The notes below the pieces were generated by a model. The model was not told where the DNA came from, did no database searches, and saw only the letters and a list, made by a program, of their open reading frames with translations. Below, in pieces: positions 54,708 to 63,034 of a DNA stretch of 64,000 nucleotides. The translations under genes were made by a program, and so were the position numbers. Numbering within the stretch: the first letter of the stretch is position 1; each line of letters opens with the position of its first letter. Source of the DNA: JAHFUI01 sp039931615 (lineage in GTDB: Bacteria; Acidobacteriota; Vicinamibacteria; Vicinamibacterales; CAVVIG01); assembly GCA_039931615.1 (NCBI GenBank), contig JBDTRR010000008.1, positions 75,803-139,802 of the forward strand. The letters are read 5' to 3'.

Positions 54708-55568
54708 TCAGAAGAACCCTTCACGAACGACAACCGTGTCGCCGGCCTGGACCGTGTCCTGAAGGGTCGCTCCAATCGTCGTATCGACGCCGTTGACGCT
54801 CCTGATGATCTGGATGCGGCGGACCGATCCACGCTCCGTCACACCACCGGCCAGGGTCAGCAGCTGCCGGACCGTCATCCCTTTACGGATGACGTACTCG
54901 CCGACGGAGCGGACCTGTCCGGAGACGAACACCGACTCGGCGCGCGGCACGAAGATGGTGTCGCCGGCCCGCAACTCGATATTCTGCGAGAGCGCGCCCT
55001 GAAGGTTCTGCAGGTTGACGCGAATCGTCCCCGGCTCCTTCGCGCTCTTGGCGAGCTCGATCGCCGCCGCGTCGGGTGGTGCGCCGTTCACGGATCGAAG
55101 AATCACCGCTTCGAGCCCGGCCCGTTCGGTGGTTGAACCGGCCTTGGCCAGCGCTTCGATGATGCTCATCGAGCCGGTGAACGGGAGGGCGCCCGGCTGG
55201 CGGACTTCACCCATCACGAAGATCTGCTGGCTGCGATACTGCTCGACCGAGACGCCAACCTGCGGTTGCTTCAGGAAGCCGCCGGTCGCCAGCCGGTTGC
55301 GCAGCTCGTTCTCGAGCGCCTGCATGCTGAGACCGCCGGCCTTCAGCCGGCCGAGCAGCGGAAACGTGAACGTTCCGTCCGCCTGAACGATGTACCGGCC
55401 GGTCAGCTGCGGCTGGTCGAACACCGTAATCGTCAGCACGTCATTGGCCCCGACGATATAGTCGTCGACGGCAGCGACCGGCGTGATGGCCAGGACCGCG
55501 AGCAACAGACCAAGAACGTGACCACGGTGCCGCCGACAGAAGCCGCGAACACGTGCTGTCCACAACAT
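54708..55568 (-). CDS. Polysaccharide export protein (Wza/EpsE-like, SLBB domains)
   Basis: 286 residues from the ATG at 55568, fixed by GGGGAGGA a few bases upstream; a longer frame exists but lacks this site. Hydrophobic export signal about 16-33. The Poly_export domain begins DDYIVGANDVLTITVFDQPQL, followed by TFTFPLLGRLKAGGLS. Two SLBB-like segments follow, with VMGEVRQPGALPFTG and VSGQVRSVGEYVIRKGMTV. No lipobox Cys is seen at the signal end, so it may not be lipidated. It should form the periplasmic or outer-membrane channel together with the barrel protein encoded just upstream. Confidence 0.89.
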   Translation of the reverse strand: MLWTARVRGFCRRHRGHVLGLLLAVLAITPVAAVDDYIVGANDVLTITVFDQPQLTGRYIVQADGTFTFPLLGRLKAGGLSMQALENELRNRLATGGFLKQPQVGVSVEQYRSQQIFVMGEVRQPGALPFTGSMSIIEALAKAGSTTERAGLEAVILRSVNGAPPDAAAIELAKSAKEPGTIRVNLQNLQGALSQNIELRAGDTIFVPRAESVFVSGQVRSVGEYVIRKGMTVRQLLTLAGGVTERGSVRRIQIIRSVNGVDTTIGATLQDTVQAGDTVVVREGFF

Positions 55569-55608
55569 GACGTCCTCCCCGACCGCAGGATCGAAATTGA
55601 GTTCCCGA

Positions 55609-56916
55609 TCAGAATACATATGTCGCCGAGGCGCCGATTCTAACCCGCCGGTAGCCGCGCGTCAGGGCCGCCGCGGCGGCCGTTCGCCGGTCCTGGGACA
55701 CATAGAGTCCCAGCCGCGTGTGGCGGATGTTATAGCCGAGGTCAGCGCCGGACGTGTAGACGGTTTCCGCTGGAATCTGCAGCGCTGCCTGGTTGGGCTC
55801 GTCACTCTGCTGATAGCTGAGTCGGCTACGGCCGAACCGTCCCACCACATCCCACGACTCGCCGAGCCGCTGGGTGACCGATCCGGTGATGCTGGTCTGG
55901 AGATAGTCGTTCACCACGGCCAGGTAGGAATACTCCAGCCGGCGGGTGGCGTCGATATTGAGACGAGTCCGCCCGAGCAGCGTGTAGGTGAGATTGATGA
56001 GCGCGCTGGTGCCGGTCTGCGCGGCACTGGTCAGATTGGCCGGCGCCGCGCTGGACGGCACTCCACCCGCGCTGCTGGCCGCCGGGGCCAGCGCGGAGAA
56101 CGTGCGCCGGTAGTATCCGATGCTGGCCCGCCCGGTCACCAGCGCCAGCGGGCTGAACGTCACGGTCGGTGTGACCCGCCACTCTCCGGAGTCACGGTCG
56201 GCCTCAGCGTCGAAACGGGCTCGCGTCCGCGACGCCTCGACGGAAAATCTGGTGAGCGAGGTGGCCGCATAGCCAAGAGCGAAGCCTTGAGTCCACGCCG
56301 TGTGATTGAGCTGCTGCGCCAGGTTGGTATCGAGGAAGAGAGAATCGGCGGCGTAGTCGAGGCGCGCCCGCGTCACGAACATCTCGAGCGACGTCTTCCC
56401 GGTCAGCCGCACGCTCCCGCCAACCGACAGGTCGCTGTTCCGGCGCCTGGCGATGGCGTCAATTTCGAGAGTGCGGCGATGCCGGGTCGTCAGGCGTCTC
56501 CCGTTCACGAACAGGCCGACGCGATTCATGGCCAGGTCGACTTGGCCGACATTGTCGCTGTCCACGGAGTTCAGATCGGACAAGGCCTTGAAATAGTAGA
56601 CATCGACCAGACTGCGGCCCCTGATGCGAACATGGGCGGATCGCAGTGAGGCGTCGACCGACGGCGTCAGCCTCGAGCTGAAATCGCCCGCCGGGTTGTT
56701 GTCTTCAGCCCGGTTGTAGACGTTGCTGTCGTATCCGAACTCCGTCAGCCGGAAAATCGGCGCGAGCGCCAGCGGCCCGAAACGCACCGCCGGCTGGACC
56801 GGCGAGGTCGGATCGAAATCCTGCGCGTCGACGCGACCGGCCGCGCCGGCCAGTGTGACCACCACAGTCAGCGCGAAGAAGCCAAGATCCTTGCGGAGAT
56901 AGCTTCGCCCTGTCAC
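55609..56916 (-). CDS. Outer-membrane beta-barrel protein of the EPS locus
   Basis: 435 residues. Signal peptide to about residue 31 (GRVDAQDF), then repeated amphipathic strands of alternating polar and hydrophobic residues, for example RTLEIDAIARRRNSDLSVGGSVRL cut in strands, ending RIGASATYVF with the C-terminal Phe. Such barrels (EpsL-like) are regular first genes of exosortase-type EPS operons and are presumed to be the outer-membrane exit for the polymer. The start is a GTG. It heads the operon that runs to 36594. Confidence 0.8.
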   Translation of the reverse strand: MTGRSYLRKDLGFFALTVVVTLAGAAGRVDAQDFDPTSPVQPAVRFGPLALAPIFRLTEFGYDSNVYNRAEDNNPAGDFSSRLTPSVDASLRSAHVRIRGRSLVDVYYFKALSDLNSVDSDNVGQVDLAMNRVGLFVNGRRLTTRHRRTLEIDAIARRRNSDLSVGGSVRLTGKTSLEMFVTRARLDYAADSLFLDTNLAQQLNHTAWTQGFALGYAATSLTRFSVEASRTRARFDAEADRDSGEWRVTPTVTFSPLALVTGRASIGYYRRTFSALAPAASSAGGVPSSAAPANLTSAAQTGTSALINLTYTLLGRTRLNIDATRRLEYSYLAVVNDYLQTSITGSVTQRLGESWDVVGRFGRSRLSYQQSDEPNQAALQIPAETVYTSGADLGYNIRHTRLGLYVSQDRRTAAAAALTRGYRRVRIGASATYVF

Positions 56917-57142
56917 TTACAGTCCCGAGACATTTATTGGTTGGTTGAGCGACATGGTGCGCCACGAGCGTCAACCCAAGGCATTTATTACAACACATCC
57001 CAACGTTGATCGGGCCACAAATCGACGTTCAATTTTCGTCCGCCAACCTCGATTTTCGCACAGGCTGCGCGTGATCTGGAGGGGTCCGGAACGACACGCC
57101 GAATTTACGCCGCGGCAGGATGCAATCCAGGAGGAAACCAAG
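56917..57142 (-). promoter_or_regulatory. Promoter region of the EPS export operon
   Basis: AT-rich for this genome. On the minus strand TG-T-TGTAAT (plus 56987-56995) is an extended -10-like match, about 70 bases before the operon start at 56916. CATTTATT occurs twice (near 56930 and 56982). A -24/-12-like TGGCGC...TCGCT on the minus strand (56951-56968) has the wrong spacing by one base. The operon promoter should lie here, but which element is used is not certain. Confidence 0.35.
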
Positions 57143-57171
57143 GCACCGCCGGCAGGAATGCCCGGCGGTGC
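57143..57171 (-). terminator. Terminator hairpin after the propeller/repeat gene
   Basis: GCACCGCCGG (57143-57152) and CCGGCGGTGC (57162-57171) form a perfect 10-bp stem about 120 bases beyond the stop at 57294. A nearly identical hairpin lies at 62955-62989. Confidence 0.5.
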
Positions 57172-57293
57172 TCAGCTGTGCGAGGACCCGAGAGAGACCT
57201 CAGGCGTCCGGGTGGCCGCTTTCAGTCGGCGTCGCTCTAGAACCGGCGTTCGGAAGAGCGGCCTCCGCCGGGCAATCGCTGCCGATCGTCACG

Positions 57294-59540
57294 TCAGACG
57301 GGAGCGCTGGATCCAAAAACGTCCCACGTGCTGCCGGTCCATCGCCACCATCTGGCGTCAGTTCCGAAGACATAAACCACGCCCTGGTACCACAGGATTT
57401 GCGTTCCCCAACCACCGTCGGCCTGCGTGCCGTTGCGGAGAATGGCCTGCCCGGACCCGATCGTCCACACGTTGAGGGCGTCGTCGATCACCGACGCGGC
57501 TCCGGGAACTCTCGTGCCGTCCGGTGACGCGCCTGATCCGCTGGCTGGTGGCCCCTCGGACGAGGGTGAGGTCGGTCCGATGATGCTCCACGCGCTCCCG
57601 GTCCATCGCCACCAATTGGCATCAGTGCCCAGCACGTAGACCACGCCCTGATACCAGAGAATCTGCGACCCATAGCCACCGCCGGCCGGCGCGCCGTTGC
57701 GGAGAATGACCTGCTCTGACCCGATCGTCCACACGTTGAGGGCGTTGTCGATGATCGACGCGGCCCCGGGAACTCTCGTGCCGTCCGGTGACGCGCTCGA
57801 TCCGCCTGAAGGAGGTGGTGCTTGCGGCGAGGGTGACGTCGGTCCGACATTGCTCCACGCGCTGCCGGTCCATCGCCACCAGTTGGCATCGGTGCCCAGC
57901 ACGTAGATCACGCCCTGATACCACAGAATCTGCGACCCGTAGCCCCCGCCGGCCGGCGTGCCGTTGCGAAGGATGACCTGCCCGGACCCAATCGTCCACA
58001 CGTTGAGGGCGTTGTCGATCACCGACGCGGCTCCGGGAACTGTCGTGCCGTCCGGTGACGCGGCCGAGCCACCCACAGGCGGCGAGCTGCCGACCGCCAC
58101 GCTGGCCGTCGCCGTGACCGACCCCGCGGCATTGGTCGCCGTCAAGGTGTAAGTGGTTGTCGCCGTCGGGGCAACGACCTGCGTCCCCGACGCCGCGACC
58201 GTGCCGATGCCCCGATTGATCGAGACCGTGCTGGCGTTCGTCGTCACCCAGGTCAGGGTGGCGGAGCCGCCCGCGGCGATCGACGCCGGCGCCGCGATCA
58301 GCGTCGCGGTCGGGGCCGGGGCCGGGGCCGGCGCATCGGGCACCGCAGCGACGGCGAACACGTGGACGACCGGCGCGGCCCCGTTCGTGAAGTACTGGCC
58401 GACGTAGATCCGGCCGCCCGCGGGGTCATACGCCGCCCCGCTGATGTGATAGGCGCCGGTCGGATCGGTGAACGGCATCACCCACTTCGTCACCGGCGTG
58501 ACGTCCCATGGTCTGATCGTGCCGGCTTTCACCGCCGCGAGATCGTTGGCGTCATACACCAGCATGACCGGTTGATACGGATAGCCGTGCGTGCCCTTCG
58601 AGGAATCGGTCGGGTCGCCGCAGGGCGCGCCCTCGCCGTAGCAGGTGGTCGCGCTGTGACGGCCGAAAAACAGCACACTCGACGTCCCGCGCGGAAAGAC
58701 GACGCCGCTGATTTCATCGGCGATGCCGTAATACGGAGACTGGTTGGTCGTGCGGACGCCTGAATCGGCGTGATCGTAGGTGCCGAGATTCTGATGCGCC
58801 GAGTCGTAATAGACCAGCGGGACGGCACCAGCGGCATTGAGGTTCTCCGGGTCGAATGCAAACGCGGCGGGCCCGTACGACGTCCGGCTGATGATCGAAA
58901 TCTCGGCTTGCCCGGTCAGCGCCGGCCCACCCAGCGCGGCACGCCACTCGGCCGGGATGTCCGCCATGTAGCCGGCGTAGAACCCCGCCCCCAGCGGGCC
59001 GACGCGGATCGGACCGTCTACCTGTCCCCTGGTGCTCAGCGACAACGGGCGGACGAAATGCGAGAGCGAGGCGGCGCCGGCGCCGTCGTAGTAGGCATAC
59101 ACGCTCACCAACAGGCGGTCGCCCGAAACCAGATAGCCGCCGGTGACCTTGTCGTTCGGATCGCCGGGATTGACCTGGCCGGCGCGCCCCTCGGTTGGAT
59201 CGGTCAGCTGTTGCAGGACGCTGGCTGTCCCGCCGATGGCCGGGATGGACACTTCAGCCGTCAGCGGACTGCGGGTGAAGCCGGAAGTGAACAGCGAATT
59301 GCGGGCCGCATTGAACGCCAACCCGCGGCCGCTATAAGCGAACCCGGCAGGCAGCGAAAACTTTCCGAGATAACTCAACGTCGTGACCGCGCCGGCGGCG
59401 CGCGTCACCACCACACCAGGCATCAGCCCGTGCGGCGCCGGCACCAGCCCGATCCATATCAATAGCGCCGCCGCAAGAGCGAATCCGAAGCATCGTCGCC
59501 GACGGGAGGCAGGATTCCTTGACACTTTTATGGGTTTCAT
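57294..59540 (-). CDS. Secreted propeller-like protein with Ig-like domain and three 88-aa repeats
   Basis: 748 residues from the ATG at 59540. The basic N-terminus and hydrophobic segment (about 15-33) act as signal or anchor. Residues about 45-395 look like a beta-propeller-type domain (LSYLGKFSLPAGFAYSG start, ISGAAYDPAGGRIYVGQYF near the end). About 410-483 is an Ig-like module (SIAAGGSATLTWVTTNAST). Residues 493-748 are three tandem copies of an 88-89-residue Trp-rich module, each with SPDGT.VPGAAS, NVWTIGS, ILRNG, ILWYQGV.YV.GTDA and WWRWTGS. The gene is extracellular or surface attached and lies directly upstream of the export operon. Function unknown; glycan binding is plausible. Confidence 0.75.
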   Translation of the reverse strand: MKPIKVSRNPASRRRRCFGFALAAALLIWIGLVPAPHGLMPGVVVTRAAGAVTTLSYLGKFSLPAGFAYSGRGLAFNAARNSLFTSGFTRSPLTAEVSIPAIGGTASVLQQLTDPTEGRAGQVNPGDPNDKVTGGYLVSGDRLLVSVYAYYDGAGAASLSHFVRPLSLSTRGQVDGPIRVGPLGAGFYAGYMADIPAEWRAALGGPALTGQAEISIISRTSYGPAAFAFDPENLNAAGAVPLVYYDSAHQNLGTYDHADSGVRTTNQSPYYGIADEISGVVFPRGTSSVLFFGRHSATTCYGEGAPCGDPTDSSKGTHGYPYQPVMLVYDANDLAAVKAGTIRPWDVTPVTKWVMPFTDPTGAYHISGAAYDPAGGRIYVGQYFTNGAAPVVHVFAVAAVPDAPAPAPAPTATLIAAPASIAAGGSATLTWVTTNASTVSINRGIGTVAASGTQVVAPTATTTYTLTATNAAGSVTATASVAVGSSPPVGGSAASPDGTTVPGAASVIDNALNVWTIGSGQVILRNGTPAGGGYGSQILWYQGVIYVLGTDANWWRWTGSAWSNVGPTSPSPQAPPPSGGSSASPDGTRVPGAASIIDNALNVWTIGSEQVILRNGAPAGGGYGSQILWYQGVVYVLGTDANWWRWTGSAWSIIGPTSPSSEGPPASGSGASPDGTRVPGAASVIDDALNVWTIGSGQAILRNGTQADGGWGTQILWYQGVVYVFGTDARWWRWTGSTWDVFGSSAPV
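57297..58062 (-). repeat. Three tandem about 265-bp coding repeats
   Basis: The motif CCGTCCGGTGACGC recurs at 58048, 57781 and 57517, giving periods of 267 and 264 bp. Each unit encodes an 88-89-residue module including its linker. The units are more alike than unrelated domains would be, and match those at 59922-60690 in DNA as well as protein, which points to recent duplication or gene conversion. Confidence 0.85.
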
Positions 59541-59857
59541 CGCGGCCACGCGCCAGCAAGCTGATCGCCATTGATGAGTCGGCGGCCGTTCCAGGCATAA
59601 ATCGTTGTCATATATTGAGTTATTCTGACTTACAAAACACGTTATCGTCGTATTGTCGACGTAAGACTTACCTGCTCGTGTATTCTTTGCACGATTGAGC
59701 GTTCAGCTGCGGGGTCCAAAGGACGCGTCAATCGGTCGCGTTCACGCGCCCCGTCTGCCGCGCCAACCGGCGCGGTGCGGGCATCTGAACGAGGATGGAA
59801 CGGGACGACGAGGAGAGACGCGACTCCGAAATCGGGGGGCTCGGCCGGCGTGACTTG
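59541..59857. other. Intergenic region upstream of the propeller/repeat gene
   Basis: 317 bases with an AT-rich core near 59595-59645. On the minus strand TTGTAA, 17 bases, TATGAC could be a weak sigma-70-type promoter for the gene at 57294. An inverted repeat CGTCG-TATTGT-CGACG lies near 59646-59662. No gene is seen. Confidence 0.35.
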
Positions 59858-59889
59858 GCGATGGCCATCCACGAGCGGATGGCCATCGC
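59858..59889 (-). terminator. Hairpin after the beta-helix/repeat gene
   Basis: GCGATGGCCATCC-ACGAGC-GGATGGCCATCGC is a perfect 13-bp stem with a 6-base loop, 30 bases beyond the stop at 59919. No T-tract follows, but the stem is long enough for a terminator or 3' stabiliser. Confidence 0.55.
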
Positions 59890-59918
59890 TCAACAAGGTT
59901 GGCGGCTGGATCGTGGCG

Positions 59919-62015
59919 TCAGACGGGAGCGCTGGATCCAAAAACGGCCCACGAGCTGCCGGTCCATCGCCACCATCCGGAATCGGTTCCGAAGACATAA
60001 ACCACGCCCTGGTACCACAGGATTTGCGATCCCCAACCACCGTCGGCCTGCGTGCCGTTGCGGAGAATGGCCTGCCCGGACCCGATCGTCCACACGTTGA
60101 GGGCGTCGTCGGTCACCGACCCGTCCGCGGGAGCTCTCGTGCCGTCCGCGGACGCGCCCGATCCGCCTGACGAAGGTGGTGTTGCTTGCGACGACGGTGA
60201 CGTCGGTCCGAGATTGCTCCACGCGCTGCCGGTCCATCCCCACCAATTGGCATCGGTGCCCAGCACGTAGATCACGCCCTGATACCACAGAATCTCCGAC
60301 CCGTAGCCACCGCCGGCCTGCGCGCCGTTGCGCAGGATGACCTGCCCTGACCCGATCGTCCACACGTTGAGGGCGCTGTCGGTCACGGACGCGGCCCCGG
60401 GAACTCTCGTGCCGTCCGGTGACGCGCTGGATCCGCCGGCTGGAGGTGTTTGCGGCGAGGGTGAGGTCGGTCCGACATTGCTCCACGTGCTCCCGGTCCA
60501 TCGCCACCAGCTGGCATCGGTGCCCAGCACGTAGATGACGCCCTGATACCACAGAATCTGCGACCCGGCGCCACCGGCGGCCTGCGTGCCGTTGCGAAGA
60601 ATGGCCTGGCCGGACCCAATCGTCCACACGTTGAGGGCGTTGTCGATGATCGACGCGGCGCCGGGAACGCTCGTCCCGTCCGGCGACGCGGCCGATCCCC
60701 CACCCGACGGTGGCGGCGCGGGCGACGAACCGCCGGAGAATTCGTAGGCGCCGATGTCATAGCCATTGCCCTGAGGGCGGGACACGCCTCTCAGGTCGGT
60801 TGGAACCGCGTCGAGAAAGACCCCCGCATCAATTGCCGGACTGTCTGATCGGAGACTGAAATCAGCGCCGCCGGCGTTCACGAAATGAGGGTCGGTCAAC
60901 AGGTTGTTCGATTGGGACGTCCCGCCAGCATAGTTAGCGTAGTTCCCCTGACTATTGGCGTAACTGATGTTGTTCCAGACGACCGAGTTGGACGTCGTTT
61001 CCCCGCCGGCACCCCGCCACGCGACGACAATCCCCCACCCCGTGTTGCCGTAGACCGTGTTGTGATAAACGGCGTGTCCGGCGCCGGACACCGCAATCGC
61101 GGCATTCCCCTGATTGATGCTGCCAACATTGATCCCATGGATCACGTTGTTGTAGATCTGATTATTGGCCCCCAATACCAGAATGCCCCAGACCTCGTCG
61201 AGACTGCCGGCCCGCGTAATGTCGTGGATGCGATTGTTGCGGACGATGTTGTTGTCGGGCGAATCGCCTTCGGCGTTGTAGATCTGGATCCCCGCGCCTG
61301 AGGTGTCGTAGATGTCGGACCCCTCGATCAGGTTGTTCGGTCCTTCTATATAGATGCCATAAGAGGCGCATTGATAACCGCACTGGCCAGGCAAGCCGCC
61401 GCCGTGGATCCTGGCGTTGATAATCTCGTTGGCGCCGGTCGCGCCGATCCGATTGTGCGACCCGAGCACGATCGCCGCCGCACCGCCGCTCATGCCGGCG
61501 ATGGCTTCTGCATTCTGAAATCGGATGTGGTGTGGGTTATTGCCATTGTTGGTGGATACCCATAACGCGCCGCCCGAGAGATTCGAGCTGTCAAGGTTGA
61601 TCCCGTCGATTTCCACATAGCTGATATTCGCGTCAATCCATACCACCCAGCCAGTGCCCCCCGCGCTGGCGCCCACGGTGAGCGGCCGCAGCCAGACAGA
61701 CGTGTCGCCAGGGTAGGCGGCAATCCGCACCTTATTGCTCCAAGAGGTGCCCGACGGGAGGCCGCCGCCATAGATACTCGCGATCAGCGATTCGTTGTAG
61801 GTTCCGTTGCGCACGTACAACGTGTCCCCAGCCGCCAGACAAGCCACCGCGCTGTTCAGGGTCAGCTTCGGGGTCGACACCGACTGCGCCTGGCCGCACG
61901 AGCGCCCGTCGCTGCCGTTGGTTGCCACGTAATAGGTGGCCGCCTGGGCCACCCCGCCGGAACACAGGCAACCCATCATGAAGAGGATGCCGAAGATACG
62001 CTGAACGCTTGTCAT
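59919..62015 (-). CDS. Secreted parallel beta-helix protein with three 88-90-aa repeats
   Basis: 698 residues from the ATG at 62015, preceded by AGGAG. Signal peptide about 1-25 (GGVAQAATYYV). Residues about 26-425 form a right-handed beta-helix: rungs NNLIEGSDIYDTSGAGIQIYN, NNIVRNNRIHDITRAG, NNQIYNNVIHGI and a closing YDIGAYEFSGG. The same scaffold, including CGYQCASYGIYI, forms the paralogue at 31904. From about 442 to the end are three Trp-rich modules of 88-90 residues, as in the gene at 57294, ending VFGSSAPV. It may bind or cut the exported polymer, with the repeats acting as anchors or lectin units. Neither is shown. Confidence 0.78.
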   Translation of the reverse strand: MTSVQRIFGILFMMGCLCSGGVAQAATYYVATNGSDGRSCGQAQSVSTPKLTLNSAVACLAAGDTLYVRNGTYNESLIASIYGGGLPSGTSWSNKVRIAAYPGDTSVWLRPLTVGASAGGTGWVVWIDANISYVEIDGINLDSSNLSGGALWVSTNNGNNPHHIRFQNAEAIAGMSGGAAAIVLGSHNRIGATGANEIINARIHGGGLPGQCGYQCASYGIYIEGPNNLIEGSDIYDTSGAGIQIYNAEGDSPDNNIVRNNRIHDITRAGSLDEVWGILVLGANNQIYNNVIHGINVGSINQGNAAIAVSGAGHAVYHNTVYGNTGWGIVVAWRGAGGETTSNSVVWNNISYANSQGNYANYAGGTSQSNNLLTDPHFVNAGGADFSLRSDSPAIDAGVFLDAVPTDLRGVSRPQGNGYDIGAYEFSGGSSPAPPPSGGGSAASPDGTSVPGAASIIDNALNVWTIGSGQAILRNGTQAAGGAGSQILWYQGVIYVLGTDASWWRWTGSTWSNVGPTSPSPQTPPAGGSSASPDGTRVPGAASVTDSALNVWTIGSGQVILRNGAQAGGGYGSEILWYQGVIYVLGTDANWWGWTGSAWSNLGPTSPSSQATPPSSGGSGASADGTRAPADGSVTDDALNVWTIGSGQAILRNGTQADGGWGSQILWYQGVVYVFGTDSGWWRWTGSSWAVFGSSAPV
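59922..60690 (-). repeat. Three tandem about 267-bp coding repeats
   Basis: The marker CCGTCC(G)GCG/GTG recurs at 60676, 60412 and 60142, giving periods of 264 and 270 bp. The last unit here and the last unit at 57297-57541 are nearly identical over more than 200 bases, and the similarity stops at the stop codon. Confidence 0.85.
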
Positions 62016-62954
62016 CGATTCTGCTCCTACCCCAGGCTGCCCGACTCGCGCGTGCTCGAAGGCCGCAAGGACAGCCTCGAGGCAGCGGTCATCTGGGGCC
62101 GACGCAAACAAAGCCGTCGGCTGTCAGGCAAACCTATGGTGTGTGAATTGCACTGAACTGGAGCGCAGCGAAATCACTGCATCCAAGACAGCCGCGGTTC
62201 ATCAATCGTCCGTGTCTCGTTCGCGCTATTTCTTACGCCACAGCCATCGCATGCGTCTTCGGCCGTCGCCGGGGCAGACTACTCTCGGCTCCGCCTTCGA
62301 GACGCTGTCAAGAGTGAGTAACTGACGGGAATAATCGAAACAGCCCAATTCAGGGCCACCGGTAACAACCAGGGCGGCAGCCAGGCGAACTGATCAACGC
62401 CGAGCAAAACGCCCGGCAACTACGAGCACATCATCCCAAGCGATCTCTCCGCTGGCATGCAAAGGACGCCGAAACCGTGAGCCGCTCGGACGACGGGGCG
62501 CAGCGAACGATTTTCCAAGAACTGGTGGAAATCGTCGTGACGGTCAGCGGGAAATGGCTGGCCGGCGCTCTCCTCGTACGCAAAACGACATCAGCATCCA
62601 GTACCTGGATTTTCTTGCACTTGAAATTGTGGATTGCCAGTACGTGCTTCGCACACGGACTGCCCGCAGCCCAGCAAGGACCGTACCTGAGGTAGAGAGG
62701 AAGGACGCCTCAGATTACACGGCAATTGTCTCCCTGAGAGGGGTGAGCCGTGTAATTTCGAGCGGGGGACAGTGGGAACAGTGTAAGTCTTGGTGTCTCA
62801 ATCCGCCTCAAACGATGTTCGTACAGGCCGCACTGGCGGTCTTACCTTCGTGTAATTTCTCCACACTCGAGCGATCATCGGCCTCACCGGAAGCGAATCA
62901 GGAACTGATAAGGAATCACGCGTCGTCGCTCCAACGCTCGCCGCTGAAACGCCG
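62016..62954. other. Long intergenic region upstream of the beta-helix/repeat gene
   Basis: About 940 bases with no gene I can support; several short open frames lack domains and good ribosome binding sites. The part from about 62300 to 62900 is less GC-rich than its surroundings. It holds the inverted repeat at 62714-62756 and must hold the promoter of the gene at 62015. It might be the remnant of an insertion. Confidence 0.4.
62714..62756. repeat. Inverted repeat ATTACACGGC / GCCGTGTAAT
   Basis: Perfect 10-bp arms at 62714-62723 and 62747-62756, 23 bases apart. A further CGTGTAATTT lies at 62849-62858, so the half-site occurs three times within 150 bases. It could be an operator set or the trace of a small mobile element. 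Confidence 0.5.
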
Positions 62955-62989
62955 AAAGCACCGCCGGCAAGGATGCCCGGCGGTGCTTT
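62955..62989 (-). terminator. Terminator hairpin after the partial LamG/EEP gene
   Basis: AAAGCACCGCCGG, a 9-base loop and CCGGCGGTGCTTT pair over 13 bp. On the minus strand it follows the stop at 63035 by about 45 bases and ends in TTT, as for a Rho-independent terminator. The stem is the same as at 57143-57171. Confidence 0.6.
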
Positions 62990-63034
62990 CAACTGCGGCG
63001 CGATTTCGTCACCTACGGTGACGTCGATGAGCCT

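Noticed and set aside
56951..56968. Second sigma-54 promoter before the export operon
   Set aside because: TGGCGC and TCGCT are present on the minus strand, but GG and GC are 11 instead of 10 bases apart and the -12 element is poor.
57297..60690. CRISPR array or satellite DNA
   Set aside because: The repeats are 264-270 bp, stay in frame and encode a conserved protein module; no short repeat/spacer pattern.
62477..62695. 72-residue plus-strand open frame in the right-hand gene desert
   Set aside because: Only a weak ribosome binding site before a GTG, no domain, and composition unlike the neighbours; cannot be supported.
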